A stretch of DNA of 64,000 nucleotides from Bacillota bacterium (GTDB lineage Bacteria; Bacillota; Clostridia; Lachnospirales; Lachnospiraceae). Location of the stretch: assembly GCA_023421505.1 (NCBI GenBank), contig JAEZTJ010000059.1, positions 3,379 to 67,378 of the forward strand, read 5' to 3'. Position numbers and translations under genes: made by a program. Below the pieces are notes generated by a model. The model did not search any database. It saw only the letters and a list, made by a program, of their open reading frames with translations, and was not told the DNA's origin. Positions 1-9,125 of the stretch are shown here, piece after piece (the first letter of the stretch is position 1; every line of letters begins with the position of its first letter).

Positions 1-58
1 GTACATAAATTGAAAAAAGTAAAACAATAGTTAATGCGATTGCTATAATCTTTTTCAT
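1..58 (-). CDS. Secreted or membrane protein, N-terminal fragment
   Basis: Reading leftward from 58, an ATG opens a frame that runs off the window edge. The 19 visible residues begin MKKIIAIALTIVLLFSIYV, a typical signal peptide or membrane anchor: two lysines followed by a long hydrophobic stretch. A strong ribosome binding site (GGAGGT) lies about seven bases before the ATG. The start codon overlaps the stop codon of the TnpA-like gene upstream (ATGA), so the two genes are probably translationally coupled. Nothing can be said about function because the mature part is outside the window. Confidence 0.6.
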   Translation of the reverse strand, partial: MKKIIAIALTIVLLFSIYV

Positions 59-483
59 AAATTTACCTCCATCTTTATCATATCATTATCAAATCCCTGC
101 TTCTTGAGATACGATTTAATTACTTCCTCACTAATTTCTCCCATTGTAAGCAAGAAAAAAGATTTACTCCAGAACTGCTGATTTACAAGCTTGTCCTCCA
201 CCATTGGATACTCTTTTTTGATTAAACGGCTTCCGGCAGATTTATAAGCATTAATAAATTTCGTCAGCTCTGTATTAGGCTGTGCCTTAAATACTATTTT
301 GATATAATACTCCTGATTAACCCAGGTATTTAAGATTATATTGTAGTTTAGAGAGATTTTATTAAATATCTCTTTCAGCCTGCTGGACACTGTATTATCA
401 ATAACCCCTATACAATCAAACGTAGTTAGTATTAATAGGTAATTTAGGCTGAATACTGAATGGTTATTACTATCCATTTCCAT
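55..483 (-). CDS. IS200/IS605 TnpA-like protein without the HUH motif (domesticated transposase)
   Basis: The 142 residues have the length and layout of the Y1 transposase TnpA of IS200/IS605 elements. The C-terminal half carries the family segment KFINAYKSAGSRLIKKEYP, then a W-S-x-S-F stretch and EVIKSYLKKQG, whose tyrosine sits where the catalytic tyrosine helix is expected. In active family members the segment before this reads roughly D-H-x-H followed by hydrophobic residues. Here it reads NQEYYIKIVF, so both metal-binding histidines are missing. No TnpB gene and no IS end hairpins are visible. The RBS AAAGGCGG precedes the ATG at 483. The stop overlaps the start of a signal-peptide gene (ATGA). 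I infer a non-catalytic relative kept for another role, perhaps RNA or DNA hairpin binding; simple decay is the alternative, though the frame is intact. Confidence 0.72.
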   Translation of the reverse strand: MEMDSNNHSVFSLNYLLILTTFDCIGVIDNTVSSRLKEIFNKISLNYNIILNTWVNQEYYIKIVFKAQPNTELTKFINAYKSAGSRLIKKEYPMVEDKLVNQQFWSKSFFLLTMGEISEEVIKSYLKKQGFDNDMIKMEVNL

Positions 484-599
484 TTGTTCTACCGCCTTTC
501 TTTTATTTACTACTGTTTATATCATATATTGGCAAGTAATTCAATAATATTTACTTTAATTTGTTAAATTAAGTATGATTTTGCCATCCCATTATATAA

Positions 600-1610
600 C
601 TAAATGCAGTATACCTTTAACTTATTTAATTGGGATACACAAAACAATTTTTCTCCAGGATATAAGCAGCATAGCTTATTTATATTTGCTACAGCCCTCT
701 CTATACATTGCAGTGCTTTTTTACTTTGGCCCCTTATCAGACATTCATATACATCATAGATAGTTTTAATCCGCTCCGTATGTACATCCCCTTTAATTCC
801 ATGGATTTCAATATATTTTCTAATATCATTACCATATTCGGATAAGTCAATAGGGTTTACATTCATATCATAGAGCCTTTGTATTATTTCATAATAAAGC
901 TTTTCTAGCTTAACTATATCCTGAATTGATTGACTAATTGTACTTTCTTCTGCCTTTGATAATGCTGCAGGAGCAAGCCGGCCTAAGTTATCATTATCTT
1001 CATCCAGCCAGTAATAATACTCCAAAACTGCCTGATAAGCGAGAATATCATTTCTAGCACATTCAGGTGAACTTATTAATTTCAGGCCTATTTTTTTATA
1101 GGTATATCCAGCATTAAGCTCTTTGGCAGCCAATAATTGGCTGTTATGAATTTTCCTTGTTATTGGATCTGATTTGAGAAGTTTGAAACATGCTCCGTCA
1201 TTACAGATACGCTTTACTTTAGGAATTCCATTCGAAAAAAATAGTATCATTCCGGATGCAAGGAAAGCCCATGCATACATGCATAAGATGTGATTATTCC
1301 AACAGGTTAAAATAATTAATAAGCCTGATACTGCACCGGTTAAATTGGCCAGAACGCCTCCTGTTGTATATAATAAGGCACTATTTTTTTCATCTAGTGG
1401 ATACATAATGCATTGAAAACCGCAGGTTCCCACTTTCGTAAGTCTAAAGCTGTTTCTATATTTTACAACGGCTATATAGAATATCTGTATATAAATTAAT
1501 CGCCATCCTGACAATAATCCCCCTAGCATATGCCCCGCTTCATGCAATACAAGCTGTAATAAAAATGTTAATATAATTGCCGGCATAATATGTATTAAAA
1601 TATCTATCAT
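600..1610 (-). CDS. M50-like (site-2 protease family) membrane metalloprotease
   Basis: This 336-residue protein has a hydrophobic N-terminal half with about four membrane segments. The first contains HEAGH (HExxH zinc site) at about residues 23-27. After the fourth segment, NGIPKVKRICNDG matches the second M50 signature NxxPxxxxDG, which supplies the third zinc ligand. The C-terminal 170 residues are soluble, mostly helical and unrecognised. M50 enzymes cleave peptide bonds within or near the membrane, often to release regulators or process peptides. The ATG at 1610 has a good RBS (AAGGGGGATT). It is transcribed in the same direction as the pilus-like locus but separated by 280 bp with a hairpin, so it is probably its own unit. 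The substrate is unknown. Confidence 0.75.
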   Translation of the reverse strand: MIDILIHIMPAIILTFLLQLVLHEAGHMLGGLLSGWRLIYIQIFYIAVVKYRNSFRLTKVGTCGFQCIMYPLDEKNSALLYTTGGVLANLTGAVSGLLIILTCWNNHILCMYAWAFLASGMILFFSNGIPKVKRICNDGACFKLLKSDPITRKIHNSQLLAAKELNAGYTYKKIGLKLISSPECARNDILAYQAVLEYYYWLDEDNDNLGRLAPAALSKAEESTISQSIQDIVKLEKLYYEIIQRLYDMNVNPIDLSEYGNDIRKYIEIHGIKGDVHTERIKTIYDVYECLIRGQSKKALQCIERAVANINKLCCLYPGEKLFCVSQLNKLKVYCI

Positions 1611-1703
1611 TTAATCCCCCTTATTTCTTTCAACCTTTACCCTTTTCTTATATAGGCTACATATACTTATAGTTATTTTGAAATATGAAACTTTTATAGT
1701 ATC

Positions 1704-1736
1704 AAGTCGTATCCACAATTAAAGTTGATACGACTT
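1704..1736. terminator. Hairpin between the pilus-like locus and the M50 gene
   Basis: Perfect 10-bp arms (AAGTCGTATC and GATACGACTT) enclose a 13-nt loop. It lies 155 bp after the last gene of the locus and about 95 bp before the M50 gene. It lacks a clear U-tract on either strand, so it may be a weak terminator or only a stem-loop. Nothing else is recognisable in the 280-bp gap. Confidence 0.35.
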
Positions 1737-1890
1737 AATTCATCACTTATAAACTTTCTGATATTATAGAATTTATATTTTTCATCGTGTTATCAATGAT
1801 TATTATTAACTTTTTATTCAAAGAATTATTATCAGCTAATTCATTGTAATATTAATTTTCATTAAGATACTTTGCGTTTTTTATAAATAC

Positions 1891-2925
1891 TTATTTTATA
1901 TCCGGCACTCTCGCTCCATGATCGATACACTCGCAGCAATAGGCTCCGTACTTTGCACATTCCTCCAGATTGTCAAAGGTCTCATCTAGTACAGTAGTGC
2001 TTGCTGCCAGCTTTGGGCAGCCAGCTTTATGTGCCAGGTAAAACCAGCTTTTCTTTTCAATATAATAAATTGGCTTCCTGATTAAGTTGGCTCCTGCCGC
2101 TGCTATTTTATTAAAAGTGTAATTGCGGCCCGCTCCATAAGGATATCCCTGGAATACAACCAAAAGGTTCACATCATCCATATAATCAGCCCATTCTTTT
2201 TCGTTCCCTGAAGGAAATGAAAAATTATAGGTGATACCATTCTTTCTAGCGATTTCATTATACTTACTGGTATAATACGAAAGTACTTTCTCCAACTGGC
2301 TTACGATAGCTCCTTTTCTTGCAAGAGCAAATACATCATCATTAAGAAGGATACAGTCTTTGTGCTTAACTCTGAACTCTTTATAAATATCCTCCTTCTG
2401 TAGCTCATGGTAGTTGATTGTTAGTAGCTTCTCGGCTGTGGGTAACAGACCATTGATATCATAAAGGCCAATGGTATCCGTAAGATTAAAGCGGTAGATA
2501 AAGTCACTGTCTTTATAGTAATATGGCATTTTTTCTGACCATTTTCTGCCAGTATAGGTATAGCCGTCTGCCCCTTTGTATTCCTCATAATAATAAGTAT
2601 AATAACCATCTGAATCACACAGAAGAATGACCGGGATATACATCTCAAACTCCTTCTGTTTATCCTTATCCGAAATAATTCCGAGGGAAGAATAGAGAGA
2701 GGTTAAAAATGTATCAACCACCGCATCCTTATTAATAGAATTCGTACCATAAGTACCGAATTTCGCCAAACTTTTCACGGCATCCACTGTTGCTGAATCA
2801 AGGCTGGCGGTTAGCTCTTCCCTTTCATTCTCTATAGATTTTAGTTTTCCGATTGCTATATCTGTTCTTATAACCGCCGCTAAGAAGAATACCAGAAATA
2901 AGAGGGCAAAATGATGTACTTTCAT
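1891..2925 (-). CDS. Membrane-anchored pilus-locus protein with Cys-rich C-terminus
   Basis: This is the last gene of the pilus-like locus, about 344 residues. An N-terminal membrane segment (residues 5-22) is followed by a charged coiled-coil-like stretch and a Tyr-rich extracytoplasmic domain. The C-terminus carries an H-x(3)-C ... C-x(6)-CCEC-x(3)-H cluster, reminiscent of the small zinc-binding tails found in Ada-like and secreted nuclease-like proteins. I chose the ATG at 2925 over an in-frame GTG at 2946 because the GTG has no ribosome binding site; AAGGA precedes the ATG, one base after the stop of the upstream gene. It could be a minor pilin or assembly factor of the TadE/F type. No family was identified with certainty. 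Confidence 0.65.
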   Translation of the reverse strand: MKVHHFALLFLVFFLAAVIRTDIAIGKLKSIENEREELTASLDSATVDAVKSLAKFGTYGTNSINKDAVVDTFLTSLYSSLGIISDKDKQKEFEMYIPVILLCDSDGYYTYYYEEYKGADGYTYTGRKWSEKMPYYYKDSDFIYRFNLTDTIGLYDINGLLPTAEKLLTINYHELQKEDIYKEFRVKHKDCILLNDDVFALARKGAIVSQLEKVLSYYTSKYNEIARKNGITYNFSFPSGNEKEWADYMDDVNLLVVFQGYPYGAGRNYTFNKIAAAGANLIRKPIYYIEKKSWFYLAHKAGCPKLAASTTVLDETFDNLEECAKYGAYCCECIDHGARVPDIK

Positions 2926-2926
2926 T

Positions 2927-5251
2927 TTATTTACTAATCCTTTCACTCATTCTTAAGTCAAACCATCTATCTGTTATACCCGGAATAAATTTTCTCAATA
3001 AATTCCTGCCTACATTCTTTGATTTATTCTGCAGGGTTATACTGAAAGTATCATCTTTATTGAATTCATATATCCCATCCTGAAAAAGCTTTTCAAGGAT
3101 AGGTTCCGTATATTCAGTCTCCTCATACTCCAGAATATTCCCCGTAAAGACAGGTATTTTTGAGATGCATCTTGGGCAGCCCGGATCAGTTCCATCTGGA
3201 TACAGGTCATAAGCATATCCGCAGATAGCACAGGTCATTTTCGCACATACAGTAGTTACCCATAGCTGAGCTGTAGCCCCTTTATATCCTACTGTAACCT
3301 GTGTGGTTCCAAGATAGGCAGTATCTAGGTTATCTACATAGCCGCTTAAAATTGTTTCAGTATGCCCATCCATATAGGTAACCAGAAGCTTTACCCCATT
3401 TTGTATAAGGGTTGTCCCGATTGTTATGGTAAGCGTATTGCCGCTTGGATTTAAAAATCTGATATTATCTACCCACGCCTTACAGTAAGGGCAACCCGGA
3501 TCGCTGCCATTGGCATTCAGATTATAGGTATGGCCTTTGGGACAGGTTTTTGTCCTTGGTATTACAGTAACCGTTATATTACATGTTTTCGTATAAGTAA
3601 TGCCTGCTATGACATACTTATAGGTTAGCGTAGCATTTTTGTTCTGGCAGACTGAAGCGGTAGAGAAATTCGTTTCTGCTATTACAGTTTTTGTTGCACC
3701 ATTCAAATAATTAGCCTTAACCGTTGTAATCAGAGGATCACCGACAGCTACCGTCTGATTTGCATGTGTTGGCGTTATTGATGTTACTAGTTGATCACAT
3801 GCTGCTACATGATCCGGGCCGCAGGTATATGAAGTACCATACGGACTGCAATAACTGCATCCTCTATAAGGTATCCACATAATAGGTGCCATATCACCCA
3901 AACGATGTCTGATTGGAAGGGTTTTAAAAGGGCAGTCAATTGGAGGGGTTTCAAAATTCAAAAAGCTTTCCGGCCAAACATAGCCAGGTAGAGTTTTTCC
4001 TATTTCATAAAAATGATTAAATAAGTCGGACGATTGTAAATTTAAACTTGTTACATAGTACCAATAGTTTTCTTGATATCCACCATCAACATGCTTAGCA
4101 TAATAAATTTTGTAAGTCCTAATTCCATTTGTATATTCACTATATTGTGCATGAAAGCCACGTTGATTATTTAATGACAAGCTAACTATTTCTTTGCCGC
4201 AGTCGGCACACTTTATGATAACTTGCAAATCCCGGGAGTCTGAAGCTTTGCTATCCCAAAACTGAATTTTAACTTTTCCCATATGACCAACAGGCCAACA
4301 GGCATTAGCATTAGGATGATTATATATACTTGAACAACCCGGAAAGGCTATATCAGACCGAGTACCATTAACATCCATACATGGTATGGTGCTATATGGC
4401 CAATTAAAATCATGAGAAATATAGTTATTCTGGGATGTACCACCATGTTCTACTAATAAATTATATAAAGGATTTATAATAGAATTGACTGCACCATCAG
4501 AATTATAATTAGCAGGTACACTGAAATTTATTTTATGCTCTACTCTGTTACCGCCTTCATTGATATAATAGATAATACCGCCTTCCTGTTTTCCAGAAGG
4601 AGCGTAATTGGTAGTATAAATCTGATAAATCGGGTCACCACAAATAGCACAATTAATTGAATAAACAGTATCTTCATGCCAGCCTGAAACTTGTCTGGTA
4701 AAACGTTGTATATAAACCGGAACTTTAGATAAATTTGTTGATCCATAAACCGGTATATGTCCGCTCCCTTCATAGCAGGCACTCCCATGTATATGATTTG
4801 GATCAGCCGGGGTATTCACTGCCTTTGCCATCACGCTTGCATTGGTTTCTGTATTCAGGCTGCCGTTACTTATTGGGTCTGATACAATCGGCTTGTCTGT
4901 CTTTATTTCACGATAGGTATATATATTACTTCCAGCATAAGCCGCATTCTGCGCATCCAGTATTTCCTGAAGGTTTCTTAAGCGGTATTCCGGCTCCAGT
5001 AACTTATATTTATGTTCAAAATCTATATTAAAGATTGCATTCGTTAATGATAATCTGTCTACAAATGTTTCATATTCATTAAGTGTAAAATATCCGCTCT
5101 TTTTTATATCCGTTATGAATTCCTTCGTCGTATGTGTTCCGAGGGTCTTAACTACGGTTTCCGTCCTAAGCCCGAAATACAGGAATACAGCTGCAAATAT
5201 AATCAGTATGGCTATTATGATATCTATCACATAGGCCAGTATCTTTTCCAT
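2927..5251 (-). CDS. Large surface protein with Ig-like domains and zinc-ribbon knuckles (paralogue 2)
   Basis: This 774-residue protein starts with one membrane anchor (residues 5-28). A conserved anchor-proximal region follows (GYFTLNEYETFVDRL), shared with the 994-residue neighbour. Its middle part is rich in Tyr, Asn and Cys, with HIHGSACY and CAIC/CADC pairs. The C-terminal third has two Ig-like domains (about 486-563 and 594-668), each followed by a paired knuckle: CPKGH...CPYC at 570-590 and CAIC...CPRC at 674-694. A short helical C-terminal domain resembles that of the neighbour. RBS GGGGAGGT precedes the ATG. It is separated by three bases from the upstream gene and is translationally linked. 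I infer an exported, cell-surface component of the pilus-like apparatus, perhaps a tip adhesin. Confidence 0.7.
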   Translation of the reverse strand: MEKILAYVIDIIIAILIIFAAVFLYFGLRTETVVKTLGTHTTKEFITDIKKSGYFTLNEYETFVDRLSLTNAIFNIDFEHKYKLLEPEYRLRNLQEILDAQNAAYAGSNIYTYREIKTDKPIVSDPISNGSLNTETNASVMAKAVNTPADPNHIHGSACYEGSGHIPVYGSTNLSKVPVYIQRFTRQVSGWHEDTVYSINCAICGDPIYQIYTTNYAPSGKQEGGIIYYINEGGNRVEHKINFSVPANYNSDGAVNSIINPLYNLLVEHGGTSQNNYISHDFNWPYSTIPCMDVNGTRSDIAFPGCSSIYNHPNANACWPVGHMGKVKIQFWDSKASDSRDLQVIIKCADCGKEIVSLSLNNQRGFHAQYSEYTNGIRTYKIYYAKHVDGGYQENYWYYVTSLNLQSSDLFNHFYEIGKTLPGYVWPESFLNFETPPIDCPFKTLPIRHRLGDMAPIMWIPYRGCSYCSPYGTSYTCGPDHVAACDQLVTSITPTHANQTVAVGDPLITTVKANYLNGATKTVIAETNFSTASVCQNKNATLTYKYVIAGITYTKTCNITVTVIPRTKTCPKGHTYNLNANGSDPGCPYCKAWVDNIRFLNPSGNTLTITIGTTLIQNGVKLLVTYMDGHTETILSGYVDNLDTAYLGTTQVTVGYKGATAQLWVTTVCAKMTCAICGYAYDLYPDGTDPGCPRCISKIPVFTGNILEYEETEYTEPILEKLFQDGIYEFNKDDTFSITLQNKSKNVGRNLLRKFIPGITDRWFDLRMSERISK

Positions 5252-5254
5252 CTG

Positions 5255-8239
5255 TTAAAGTACCTCCCCACCATATACATATCTCTTCTTCCTTCCAAGT
5301 ACCGCAGTTTTAAAGAACATATGCTGCGTCTTTGTAAGGAGGGAGGAATCTCTTTTTGTTACATTCACTGTTATGTAATTTCCTTTATCAAAATAGTAAA
5401 CCCCCTGTGCATATACCACCTCTAATATTTCATACAGATAAGTTATGTCAAAGTAATAAACAGAGCTTAAGCTTTCAGACATTCTACAATATGGGCAGCC
5501 CGGATCGTTCCCGTCTTCATCTAAAAAATAAACATGACCTTTTGGACAGGTAACACTTGATAAGGTGTCCACCACTTCAATTTCTAAGGTTGTAACTAAA
5601 TCTTTATAAAGAACTTTAACCGTTTGTTTCCCCAGCTTATGAGCATCATAATTCTCAAGGGTATAATCTTCTGTTACTATTTCCCTGTGTGTATCCTTAT
5701 AGATAAGAACCACTGCCAGGCTTGGAGTTGTCCCATACTGCACCATATTTGAACCACTGGCAAGATAGGCCTCAATTCCTGTTAAAAGATTAGAACATAC
5801 CGGACATCCCCTTGGGTTTTCTGAAGGTTCATAGATCAAGCCGCAGATCGGACAGGTAACCGCAGATAAGGATTTTACATTCAGGGTTATCTTTGTTGAG
5901 GCATTACGGTAAGCTATTGTTGCCGAAAAGGTTCCAGTAACGGCGGTAGTATGGTCTATTGTCCAATCTGTTATTATTCTACTGCTTCCGTCAGCATAAG
6001 AAGCTTTTACAGTTAGGTTTATGTTATCATACTGATTTACTGTAACAACGTTCGGTACTGCACTGATACTTACGACGGTTTCGGCACAGACCGGACATTT
6101 CCCTTGAGATACCGGATACTTATTACCACAGACCGGACAGGTTATGGTTGCTTCTCTCACCCATACAGTTATATCCCTAGCAAATCCTCCATATTCTATA
6201 GTTACCTGCTGTAAGCCCGTCTTGTTAGGACTATAATTACTTGTCCATCCAGTTACAGTAGCTGTTGATCCGTCCTTATAAACTGCATCAACTGTTATCG
6301 GAAGAGACTGTCCCTGCTCCACCTCTGGATTTTCTGGAGTTACTAATAAGCCTGTTATCAATTTCTTACAATACGGGCAGCCCGGATCAGTATCATCCTT
6401 ATTTAAATCATAGCTATTATGACAGTGAGGACATGTCCTATGTAAAACCGTAACGGTTATTTTCACATTAGCAGACTGTTTAATCCCTGAATCTGTGTAA
6501 CTTACTGATATATTCTGCTCACCTAACGTGGAAGGCGTATAACCGTTTACTTCATACCCATTATTAAATACCTTGCTTCCGCTATACAAATAAGTAGCTG
6601 TGACCGTTAGAGGTATCGCTTCAACCGGAGTATATCTTTCGACTAGCTGCGTAGAAGGAGTAACAGTTATTGAACTCAAAGCATCAACATATACTATAAC
6701 CTTTACAGATTTCGTGACCTCACCAACAGTACAGGAAACAGTGACTGTATGTGGCCCCGGAACAGAATAATCCGTAGCAGATACATTGTACTCACCGTGA
6801 GTAAGTACTGCATTAGTTCCATCGCTATAATATGCCTTTACTGAGAAGGAAGGAGATCCATTTCTATTGATAATCTGACTTGTAGGAGTAACAGACAAGG
6901 AGGTAATTGTTTTTGCACTTTTTACGGTTACATTAACCGTACAAGTTCTTATTCCTGTTGTCCTCGCATTCCCTACAAGGCCCTGATAGGTGAGTGTAGC
7001 TGTCTGCGTTCCGACTACATTAGCATTAAAGCCTGATATAGTACAATTCACCGTTCCGGTGTGCCCATCCAAATATGTAGCAGTTGCCGTAGTAATTATG
7101 TTATTACCTTGTACTATTGTTTGATTAGGATTTGTTGCTGTGATACCTGTTACTACTTGGTTACATATAGGGGTCTCATCTTGTGTCTGTCCGCATACAA
7201 CATTTAATTTTGGTTCTGTATTTAACATACCATCACAGAAACAACAGCCACAATAAGCTCCCAGTATAGGTATCTTAGGCATATTGTTAATATATACATT
7301 ATAATTCCAATACATACGATCCTCTGGTCTAGCTTGATCACAATATGGCCTTAAATAGTTGAATAAATTCATAAAATCATTGGTTGCTTGATCAAAGTCA
7401 CAATTTGTCCGATTATAACCGTCATTAAAAGCTAATATATGCGCTCCCCTGCTATTGTAGTACCTTCCTGATATACCTATGCCATCTCTATCTTCTGTTC
7501 CACCTGGTATTTCATTTCTAATACAATCTGTCCAACGTATAGTTAAAATTTCATTATCACAAACATAACAAGAAATTTTTATTTCTGCATCACGATATGT
7601 TGCATCATAATAATTACGTTCATTAATACCAGAAAGTGATATTCTTATTGGCCCATTCAAAATTCCTGTATATGCATAGCAGCTATCATTATGTCTATGT
7701 CCTGCATAGCAGTCATCCGTATGGGTATGAGCTGCGAAGGAATGTATTTCTGCATTCATAACTTTTGTTGAAGCTGATAACATTCTTGGCTTTAACTCCT
7801 GCAAATTACTTCCCTCTGGTGATAAGGAAAGTAATTTATCCAGACTAAATCTATCTGAAAGCTGTATTAATTTATTATCATTTGCACTATCGCAGTGGCT
7901 GCAATGGCATACTTCCGAGTGTCCCTCAGTACTTGCCATAACCTTTAAATCGTTATCCTCTACATTAGCTACATACATTTCATCACCTGTAACCGGATGG
8001 ATATCTTCAATATCAATGTCATACAATTCCTCTGTTGTATCTAAAAAGTTTACATATCTCTCATACATTGATTTGTCTAAAAATCCTTTATTACGAATTT
8101 CATCCGATATCTGATGCGTATAATCAGCTATATTATGATCCACATTCTCATTTTGCGACTGCGCTAAATACGGTAAAGGAAATAGTATTACTAATACTAC
8201 AGCTACAAAACAGGCTATTATTCTACCGACATTATGCAT
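5255..8239 (-). CDS. Large surface protein with six Ig-like domains alternating with zinc ribbons (paralogue 1)
   Basis: This 994-residue protein has an N-terminal membrane segment (residues 6-25), then a region shared with paralogue 2 (GFLDKSMYERYVNFL). Next come CHCSHC (about 111-116) and paired HTHTDDCY and HRHNDSCY motifs, known from clostridial surface proteins. Six Ig-like, Big_3-type repeats follow (about 363-440, 446-520, 523-598, 629-697, 724-793, 819-893), recognised by recurring YxDG(S/T)...V and G...V.Y motifs. Four CxxC...CxxC knuckles sit after repeats 3 to 6 (602-624, 701-718, 796-815, 898-918). The C-terminal 75 residues match paralogue 2. Good RBS (AAGGAG) before ATG 8239. 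Such knuckles are normally cytoplasmic, so their place in an exported stalk is odd. Adhesion or metal-dependent stiffening is an inference. Confidence 0.72.
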   Translation of the reverse strand: MHNVGRIIACFVAVVLVILFPLPYLAQSQNENVDHNIADYTHQISDEIRNKGFLDKSMYERYVNFLDTTEELYDIDIEDIHPVTGDEMYVANVEDNDLKVMASTEGHSEVCHCSHCDSANDNKLIQLSDRFSLDKLLSLSPEGSNLQELKPRMLSASTKVMNAEIHSFAAHTHTDDCYAGHRHNDSCYAYTGILNGPIRISLSGINERNYYDATYRDAEIKISCYVCDNEILTIRWTDCIRNEIPGGTEDRDGIGISGRYYNSRGAHILAFNDGYNRTNCDFDQATNDFMNLFNYLRPYCDQARPEDRMYWNYNVYINNMPKIPILGAYCGCCFCDGMLNTEPKLNVVCGQTQDETPICNQVVTGITATNPNQTIVQGNNIITTATATYLDGHTGTVNCTISGFNANVVGTQTATLTYQGLVGNARTTGIRTCTVNVTVKSAKTITSLSVTPTSQIINRNGSPSFSVKAYYSDGTNAVLTHGEYNVSATDYSVPGPHTVTVSCTVGEVTKSVKVIVYVDALSSITVTPSTQLVERYTPVEAIPLTVTATYLYSGSKVFNNGYEVNGYTPSTLGEQNISVSYTDSGIKQSANVKITVTVLHRTCPHCHNSYDLNKDDTDPGCPYCKKLITGLLVTPENPEVEQGQSLPITVDAVYKDGSTATVTGWTSNYSPNKTGLQQVTIEYGGFARDITVWVREATITCPVCGNKYPVSQGKCPVCAETVVSISAVPNVVTVNQYDNINLTVKASYADGSSRIITDWTIDHTTAVTGTFSATIAYRNASTKITLNVKSLSAVTCPICGLIYEPSENPRGCPVCSNLLTGIEAYLASGSNMVQYGTTPSLAVVLIYKDTHREIVTEDYTLENYDAHKLGKQTVKVLYKDLVTTLEIEVVDTLSSVTCPKGHVYFLDEDGNDPGCPYCRMSESLSSVYYFDITYLYEILEVVYAQGVYYFDKGNYITVNVTKRDSSLLTKTQHMFFKTAVLGRKKRYVYGGEVL

Positions 8240-8258
8240 TCCTGATGCTCCTTATTTA

Positions 8259-8648
8259 CTATGATATACTGGTACCACTATAGGTATAGACTATCTGAAT
8301 GATTTCATTCGATGAATTATACAGATAGCTTTTTGAATAAAAACCATCCTTTATAATAGATAGATATTTGGTATAGTCAATGTCACCCGGAGCAATTACG
8401 GTTCCGTCTATTGAAATGGGATAATCCCTGTAACCTATCATTATCGTGTATAGTTCCTCATCGGATATTTGAGTAATATTATCATCATTATATTGTTGAT
8501 ATATATTTTCACTCCCTAGCTCCATTTCATCAGCAATACTTGTTAGCCTGTCCACTGCATTATACTGCGTTGTTAAATAAATCAGGCCTAACCCTAATAA
8601 TATTGCTCCTATAAAGATATCTACGATATTATTTTCTGATATGTTCAT
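8259..8648 (-). CDS. Pilin-like membrane-anchored protein (paralogue 4)
   Basis: About 129 residues with an N-terminal hydrophobic segment (about 10-28). A short extracytoplasmic domain follows, with IDGTVIAPGDI and, near the end, SSNEIIQIVYTY. These positions correspond to the YDG.x.V.G and N.NEI..I.FTQ motifs of the three preceding small proteins, so I treat it as a divergent fourth member. The ATG at 8648 is preferred over a TTG at 8660 because GGAGGAAGAG directly precedes it. It lies 15 bp after the previous gene and 19 bp before the large surface protein. Likely a minor pilin or priming subunit. Confidence 0.62.
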   Translation of the reverse strand: MNISENNIVDIFIGAILLGLGLIYLTTQYNAVDRLTSIADEMELGSENIYQQYNDDNITQISDEELYTIMIGYRDYPISIDGTVIAPGDIDYTKYLSIIKDGFYSKSYLYNSSNEIIQIVYTYSGTSIS

Positions 8649-8663
8649 CTCTTCCTCCAAGCT

Positions 8664-9125
8664 CTACTTTTGGGTAAAGTTAACGCCTAAGATTGCTTTA
8701 TTTGCTGACTTAATCACCTCACAGGAAAATTTAGCAGTCGGTTTAATATAGTATTGATTACTGGTGAACGTTTTTATATTACTTATGTATTGTTTATTAA
8801 CATACTTGTTAGTATATGTTGTAGCTGATACAACCGTTTTCACTTGGACATAATAGGGCGAAGTTTCCGAGGCAGTATAATCACCAAGATATTTCTTAAT
8901 GAAGCTTACCACCTCGCTTCCTCGAACCTCTTCACCGTCATACATCTTTATTCCATACTCAGCATAATCAGAGGCGATTTCTTCTGTTCCATCCACAACG
9001 TTATCAGCAGCTTCTGTAGTACTGTTTACAAAGGATTTTGTAAAGAAGATTATGATACCTACCAATATGACCGCTACTACAGACAAGAATATTTTAGCTG
9101 TTAAATCCGAGTTATTCTGCTTCAA
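8664..9125 (-). CDS. Pilin-like protein (paralogue 3), TTG start
   Basis: 153 residues. The start MKQNNSDLTAK lines up with MKTKKSDMIAK of the two upstream paralogues, followed by a 20-residue hydrophobic segment, a predicted helix, YDGEEVRG and the C-terminal IKPTAKF ... FTQK. The start codon is TTG with a poor ribosome binding site. The strong site AAAGGCGG instead serves a 14-codon ORF (9112-9156) in another frame that overlaps this start. Expression therefore probably depends on coupling to that leader ORF; a frameshift in an originally longer N-terminus is the alternative. Confidence 0.66.
   Translation of the reverse strand: MKQNNSDLTAKIFLSVVAVILVGIIIFFTKSFVNSTTEAADNVVDGTEEIASDYAEYGIKMYDGEEVRGSEVVSFIKKYLGDYTASETSPYYVQVKTVVSATTYTNKYVNKQYISNIKTFTSNQYYIKPTAKFSCEVIKSANKAILGVNFTQK

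Noticed and set aside
55..483. Active IS200/IS605 insertion sequence
   Set aside because: The catalytic histidines are lost, no TnpB and no end hairpins are visible, and the gene is coupled to a signal-peptide gene.
4735..5031. Plus-strand open frames opposite the large surface-protein genes (also 5132-5425, 6265-6453)
   Set aside because: They lack ribosome binding sites and recognisable domains and lie fully antisense to well-supported genes.
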